Assembly: GCA_028281825.1 (NCBI GenBank)
Contig: JANQJC010000047.1
Coordinates: forward strand, 1-64,000
Source: Flavobacteriales bacterium
Lineage (GTDB): Bacteria; Bacteroidota; Bacteroidia; JANQJC01
Length of the DNA stretch: 64,000 bases
Direction: 5' to 3'
The translations under genes and the position numbers were made by a program. The notes under the pieces are model-generated. The model was not told the DNA's origin and did not search any database. It saw nothing but the letters and a program-made list of their open reading frames with translations. This document shows positions 60,581-64,000 of the stretch, piece by piece (position 1 is the first letter of the stretch; every line of letters begins with the position of its first letter).

Positions 60581-63500
60581 TTACCTCAATAGGGTAACTA
60601 TCCCCTTATATGCTTTTTCCCGCCCCGAGATATCCTCCAGAATAATCTTGTAGGTATAGATATCCTGTTTCACTTCTAAGCCAGAATTATTCAAAGTGCC
60701 ATTCCAGCCGTTGTCAATGTCCCAGGTGGTGAATACCTGCTGCCCCCACCTATTGAATATAGACATCTTGAACTTAGTAATACCAGTTCCTCTGGCGAAG
60801 AATTTATCATTGACACCATCACTATTGGGAGTAAAGGCCTCTGGGATAAAAAGCGTAATTACAGGATCAATCACCACAATATCTTCAATAGTATCAGTGC
60901 AATCAAAGTCATTAATAGCTATCAATTCCACCACATAAGTACCTGAGTCCAAATACTCATGTTCTGGGTCTTGTTGTGATGAAATTATATCATCTCCAAA
61001 GCTCCATGCCCACTCGGTGGCACCACTAGATTCGTCTGTAAATTCAATTACTGGGTCAAACAAAGTAGTAGGTTGTGGGCCAAATGAAAAGGCAGCTTTT
61101 GGTTTCGGGAAAACTGTAATAGCATCTGCAAGTGTTAATACCGAGGTACAACCTTCTAACGAGGTAACCGTTAATGTTACATCATAGCTACCCTGCTGAA
61201 TATAGGTGTAATTAGGCGCTGTAGAACTAATCGGATCCCCCACTCCAATATCCCACACACGCGACGCTATCACTGAACTACCTGGAATAGTACTCAAATC
61301 TACAAACTGAACATTCAAGGGCTGACAACCCGAAATGACATCCGAAGTAAAATCAACCTCAGGTAAAGGATATACTTGCACCTCGTGGGATATTTGGTCA
61401 ATACATCCCTCGTCAGAAGTAACAGTCATAGTGGCAACATAAACCCCATAATCAGCATATAGATTGCTTGGGTTATCTCCAGATCCTGAATTACCATCAC
61501 CGAAATCCCAATTCACTGAGACTAGAGTTCCACTACTCAACTGGGTTAAGTTCTCAAAATCTGTAGGGTTTTCAGCACAAACTGTTGTATTGTCAAATTC
61601 AGCCACAGGCATAGCATGCACAGTAACAGGATAACTCACTGTTGCACTGCAAGAATTAGGCGTAGTTACTGTTAAAATTGCTGTAAATTGCCCCTCTTGT
61701 ACATATTGATTTGTTGGATTTTGAGATGATGATGGTGAGCTATTGTCTCCAAAATCCCAAGCCCAGGTAGAGATTATATCACCACTAACCGAGCTACCGT
61801 CTGTGAATTGAGTAGGTGTGCCAAAACACTCGGTTGTAACTGTAAAATCAGCTATAGGATATGGATGTACGTTCACATCTTGCTCAATAAAATCACTACA
61901 ACCTTCAGGTGAAGTTACTGTAAGCCCCACCGTATAAGTTCCATATGTAGAGTAAGAATGTGATGGATGCTCAGTGCCACTGCTATTTGAATCACCGAAA
62001 TCCCAAGCCCATATGTCAATATTCCCAACTGAAATACTACTAGTACTGGTAAATACAACGTCATCTGTCTCACAGGCTTCTACAAATGTAAAGCCAGCTA
62101 CAGGGTTGGTACTTATTATAACAGGCAGTGTGACTGAAGAAACACAACTTCTATCAGTAGTCACTAACAGTGTAACGTCATACTGGTCTGCATTTGCATA
62201 AGTATGAGAAGGACTCGTTAGAGTAGAGAAGTTATTGTCATCAAAATCCCAATCCCAATTGGTAATGGTGCCTGAACTCACTTGTGATAAGTCTGTAAAA
62301 TCTGTAGTAGCTCCTAAGCAAAGGTCAGGAGCGGAAAACATCGCTTGAGGCAATGGAAATACTTCAACTTGATAGCTTTGGCTTGCCGAGCACCCATCAG
62401 CCGAAGTAACTGCCAGGTCTACATTTTTTAAGCCATCAGTAGCGAAAGCATAATTTGGGTTCTGAGCAGTTGAACTTGACTCGCCATTATTAAAGTCCCA
62501 TGCCCACGAATTAATCGTTCCGCTTGAGATAGCAGACTGGTCCTGAAAGGAGTTTGGAGTATCCAAACATTCATCTGTAAATGTAAAGTCAGCGACTGGT
62601 TGTGGATAAACCGTCACCACTTCGGTTGTTGAGTTGGTACATCCACCAGTGGCAGTAACTGTTAACGTTACATTATAATTCCCCTCTAATCCATAAGTAT
62701 GATTTGGGTCTTGCAAGGCAGAACTATTATTATCCCCAAAGTCCCAAGCGTGTGTAGCTATTGTTCCGAATGTGGATGTTGATTGGTCTGAAAACTGGGT
62801 AGCCGTTCCTAAACACTCAGTTGTAGCATCAAAGGCGGCTGTTGGTAAGGGATTTACAGTTACTTGTATATCATCTGTGCCTTGACATCCATTGGCGTCA
62901 GTGACTGTAAGGGTATAAGTGGTAGTTAAAGCTGGAGTTGCCACGGGGTTAGCAATATTAGGGTCACTTAAACCTGTTGCAGGGCTCCATGAGTACGTTG
63001 TTCCACCTGAACCCAAAAGGTTGGCTGCATCACCATCACAAATAGATACATCAACTCCCGCACTGGCATTGGCAGGAGCAGTAATTGTAATCTGATAATT
63101 AGAACTGGCAGTACATCCATTGATATCCGTCACTGTCAGGTCAACTGTATAAATCCCCCCGGTGGTGTAAGTATGAGTTGGATTTTGAAGATTGGAGCTA
63201 TTACCATCCCCAAAGGTCCAATTCCATGATGCTATGGGCCCAAGCGTACTTATTGAGTTGTCAGTGAATTGTATTGGAGTACCAGCACAAGCATTAGCAG
63301 TGCTGCTATTAAACTGCGGTACTATCCCTACGCAAAACCTATGTTCATTTCTTGCACCACCAGTACCCGCAGTAAAACCCCAATATACATTGGAATTACC
63401 ACCAAAAATGTTGGTAATCATATCATAGTTTTGGGTTAAGCGCAACTGACCATCAAAATAAACCAATACACTTGTGAAATTGGGGTCCCACACTACCCTT

Positions 63501-64000
63501 AATTGGTGCCAGGCACCATCTTCCACATTACCAGAAGTTGCACTCATTTGCACAGGACCAACCAGAGTATTGGGGCTACCATGATTAACATCTCCATTCC
63601 TAATGATTGCAATATGGTCTACCCCTGGGTCATTGGTGTTTTGATAAGTATCCATCTCAACTGCCCAAGAGGGTGAAATACCCGCAAAACCCATACCTCC
63701 ACCTCCACCACCTACAGTAGTGCTAATAGGTTGTAACACAAAGCCAATACCATCAGCACCACCATCATTGGTGCCAAAATACACATCGAAAATAAAGTCA
63801 AATGAATTATGCAGGTTTATCTGGTTTAAATTCCAAACAGAACCCGATTGACTATTGGCATCAGGAGTTAGCCTATAACAATTACAACTTATCTGAGTGG
63901 CATTACCATTAATTGCATATTGCGCCAATGCGACACTGGGAGCAAAGGCAAATGCCACCAAAAACACCACCCAACCAAACACGCGAAATATTTCTATCGA
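60581..64000 (-). CDS. large surface protein: lectin-like domain, nine PKD domains, T9SS type B sorting domain (5' end at window edge)
   Basis: At least 1133 residues; the frame is still open at base 64000, so the start may lie outside (a GTG at 63982 is the only visible candidate). A signal peptide (VVFLVAFAFAPSVALAQ) is followed by an L-type (legume-like) lectin region (about 22-225, with FDFIFDVYFGTNDGGADGIGFVLQ and WAVEMDTYQNTNDPGVDHIAI). Nine PKD repeats and one Ig-like repeat follow (about 226-1035, mostly with WDFGD and C...C pairs). The end is a type B domain (about 1040-1133: IPEAFTPNSDGVNDKFF, MSIFNRWGQQVF, GWNGT). It is probably a long carbohydrate-binding surface adhesin exported by the T9SS. 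Confidence 0.88.
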   Translation of the reverse strand, partial: SIEIFRVFGWVVFLVAFAFAPSVALAQYAINGNATQISCNCYRLTPDANSQSGSVWNLNQINLHNSFDFIFDVYFGTNDGGADGIGFVLQPISTTVGGGGGGMGFAGISPSWAVEMDTYQNTNDPGVDHIAIIRNGDVNHGSPNTLVGPVQMSATSGNVEDGAWHQLRVVWDPNFTSVLVYFDGQLRLTQNYDMITNIFGGNSNVYWGFTAGTGGARNEHRFCVGIVPQFNSSTANACAGTPIQFTDNSISTLGPIASWNWTFGDGNSSNLQNPTHTYTTGGIYTVDLTVTDINGCTASSNYQITITAPANASAGVDVSICDGDAANLLGSGGTTYSWSPATGLSDPNIANPVATPALTTTYTLTVTDANGCQGTDDIQVTVNPLPTAAFDATTECLGTATQFSDQSTSTFGTIATHAWDFGDNNSSALQDPNHTYGLEGNYNVTLTVTATGGCTNSTTEVVTVYPQPVADFTFTDECLDTPNSFQDQSAISSGTINSWAWDFNNGESSSTAQNPNYAFATDGLKNVDLAVTSADGCSASQSYQVEVFPLPQAMFSAPDLCLGATTDFTDLSQVSSGTITNWDWDFDDNNFSTLTSPSHTYANADQYDVTLLVTTDRSCVSSVTLPVIISTNPVAGFTFVEACETDDVVFTSTSSISVGNIDIWAWDFGDSNSSGTEHPSHSYSTYGTYTVGLTVTSPEGCSDFIEQDVNVHPYPIADFTVTTECFGTPTQFTDGSSVSGDIISTWAWDFGDNSSPSSSQNPTNQYVQEGQFTAILTVTTPNSCSATVSYPVTVHAMPVAEFDNTTVCAENPTDFENLTQLSSGTLVSVNWDFGDGNSGSGDNPSNLYADYGVYVATMTVTSDEGCIDQISHEVQVYPLPEVDFTSDVISGCQPLNVQFVDLSTIPGSSVIASRVWDIGVGDPISSTAPNYTYIQQGSYDVTLTVTSLEGCTSVLTLADAITVFPKPKAAFSFGPQPTTLFDPVIEFTDESSGATEWAWSFGDDIISSQQDPEHEYLDSGTYVVELIAINDFDCTDTIEDIVVIDPVITLFIPEAFTPNSDGVNDKFFARGTGITKFKMSIFNRWGQQVFTTWDIDNGWNGTLNNSGLEVKQDIYTYKIILEDISGREKAYKGIVTLLR

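Overview
The window is chromosomal DNA from a member of the Bacteroidota, probably a gliding or surface-associated lineage; I cannot place it below phylum. Three signs agree. Seven proteins carry C-terminal type IX secretion system (T9SS) sorting domains: five type A, and two type B (the 'gliding motility-associated C-terminal' kind). A T9SS component gene, porQ, is present. At least twenty genes have the Bacteroidota sigma-factor -7 box TAnnTTTG just upstream, three of them with a TTG/TTTG -33 box at 19-21 bases. There is no rRNA, tRNA, CRISPR array or insertion sequence. Nearly all the DNA is coding.

Layout. 1-1533: the 5' part of a FecA-like TonB receptor, behind a 78-residue lipoprotein gene. 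1637-6580 (+): a nucleoid-associated protein, a penicillin-acylase-like hydrolase and a secreted arylsulfotransferase-like protein. 6584-15201 (-): a NarL-type regulator, RNase Z, three tandem paralogous T9SS cargo genes, a STAS protein, pyrB, pyrR and rpsA with an unusually long leader. 15202-15974: a non-coding island packed with short palindromes and dispersed-looking repeats. 16007-31527: ispH, two more TonB receptors, a transglutaminase-like protein, a gluzincin-like protein, kdsC, an acyl-CoA reductase divergent from a ferredoxin, NDH-2, a 1021-residue T9SS type B protein and a four-helix membrane protein. 31524-37287 (-): a CoxE-like VWA protein, a small membrane protein, mtaB, smpB and rel. 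37385-39127 (+): a secreted M28 peptidase. 39124-48834 (-): a tightly packed run accA, gatB, TlpA-like lipoprotein, M1 peptidase, lpxH-like, SGNH lipoprotein, fahA. 48938-51922 (-): an A+T-rich three-gene cassette of unknown function. 52004-60577 (+): ispE, porQ, cmk, dnaX, an M16 peptidase and a 2-oxoglutarate oxygenase. 60581-64000 (-): a lectin/PKD adhesin with a type B sorting domain, open at the window edge.

How the genes work together. Housekeeping functions include the MEP isoprenoid pathway (ispE, ispH), pyrimidine synthesis (pyrR, pyrB), Kdo and lipid A synthesis (kdsC, lpxH), translation (rpsA, gatB, smpB, mtaB), ppGpp control (rel), DNA replication (dnaX) and fatty acid synthesis (accA). 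Around them are cell-surface genes: TonB receptors, periplasmic peptidases, and proteins exported by the T9SS to which PorQ belongs.

Most notable observations: (1) dnaX has a run of nine A at the end of the clamp-loader core, and both shifted frames stop within a few codons, which suggests programmed slippage making a short gamma-type subunit. (2) The cassette at 48938-51922 encodes a membrane anchor, a periplasmic coiled-coil protein and a secreted protein with a possible propeller and a complete VWA metal site, all from one strong promoter; it is the best candidate here for an undescribed system. (3) Three T9SS cargo paralogues lie between the STAS gene and rnz. (4) rpsA has a leader of about 105 nt where other mapped leaders are 0-40 nt. 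(5) The repeat island upstream of ispH.
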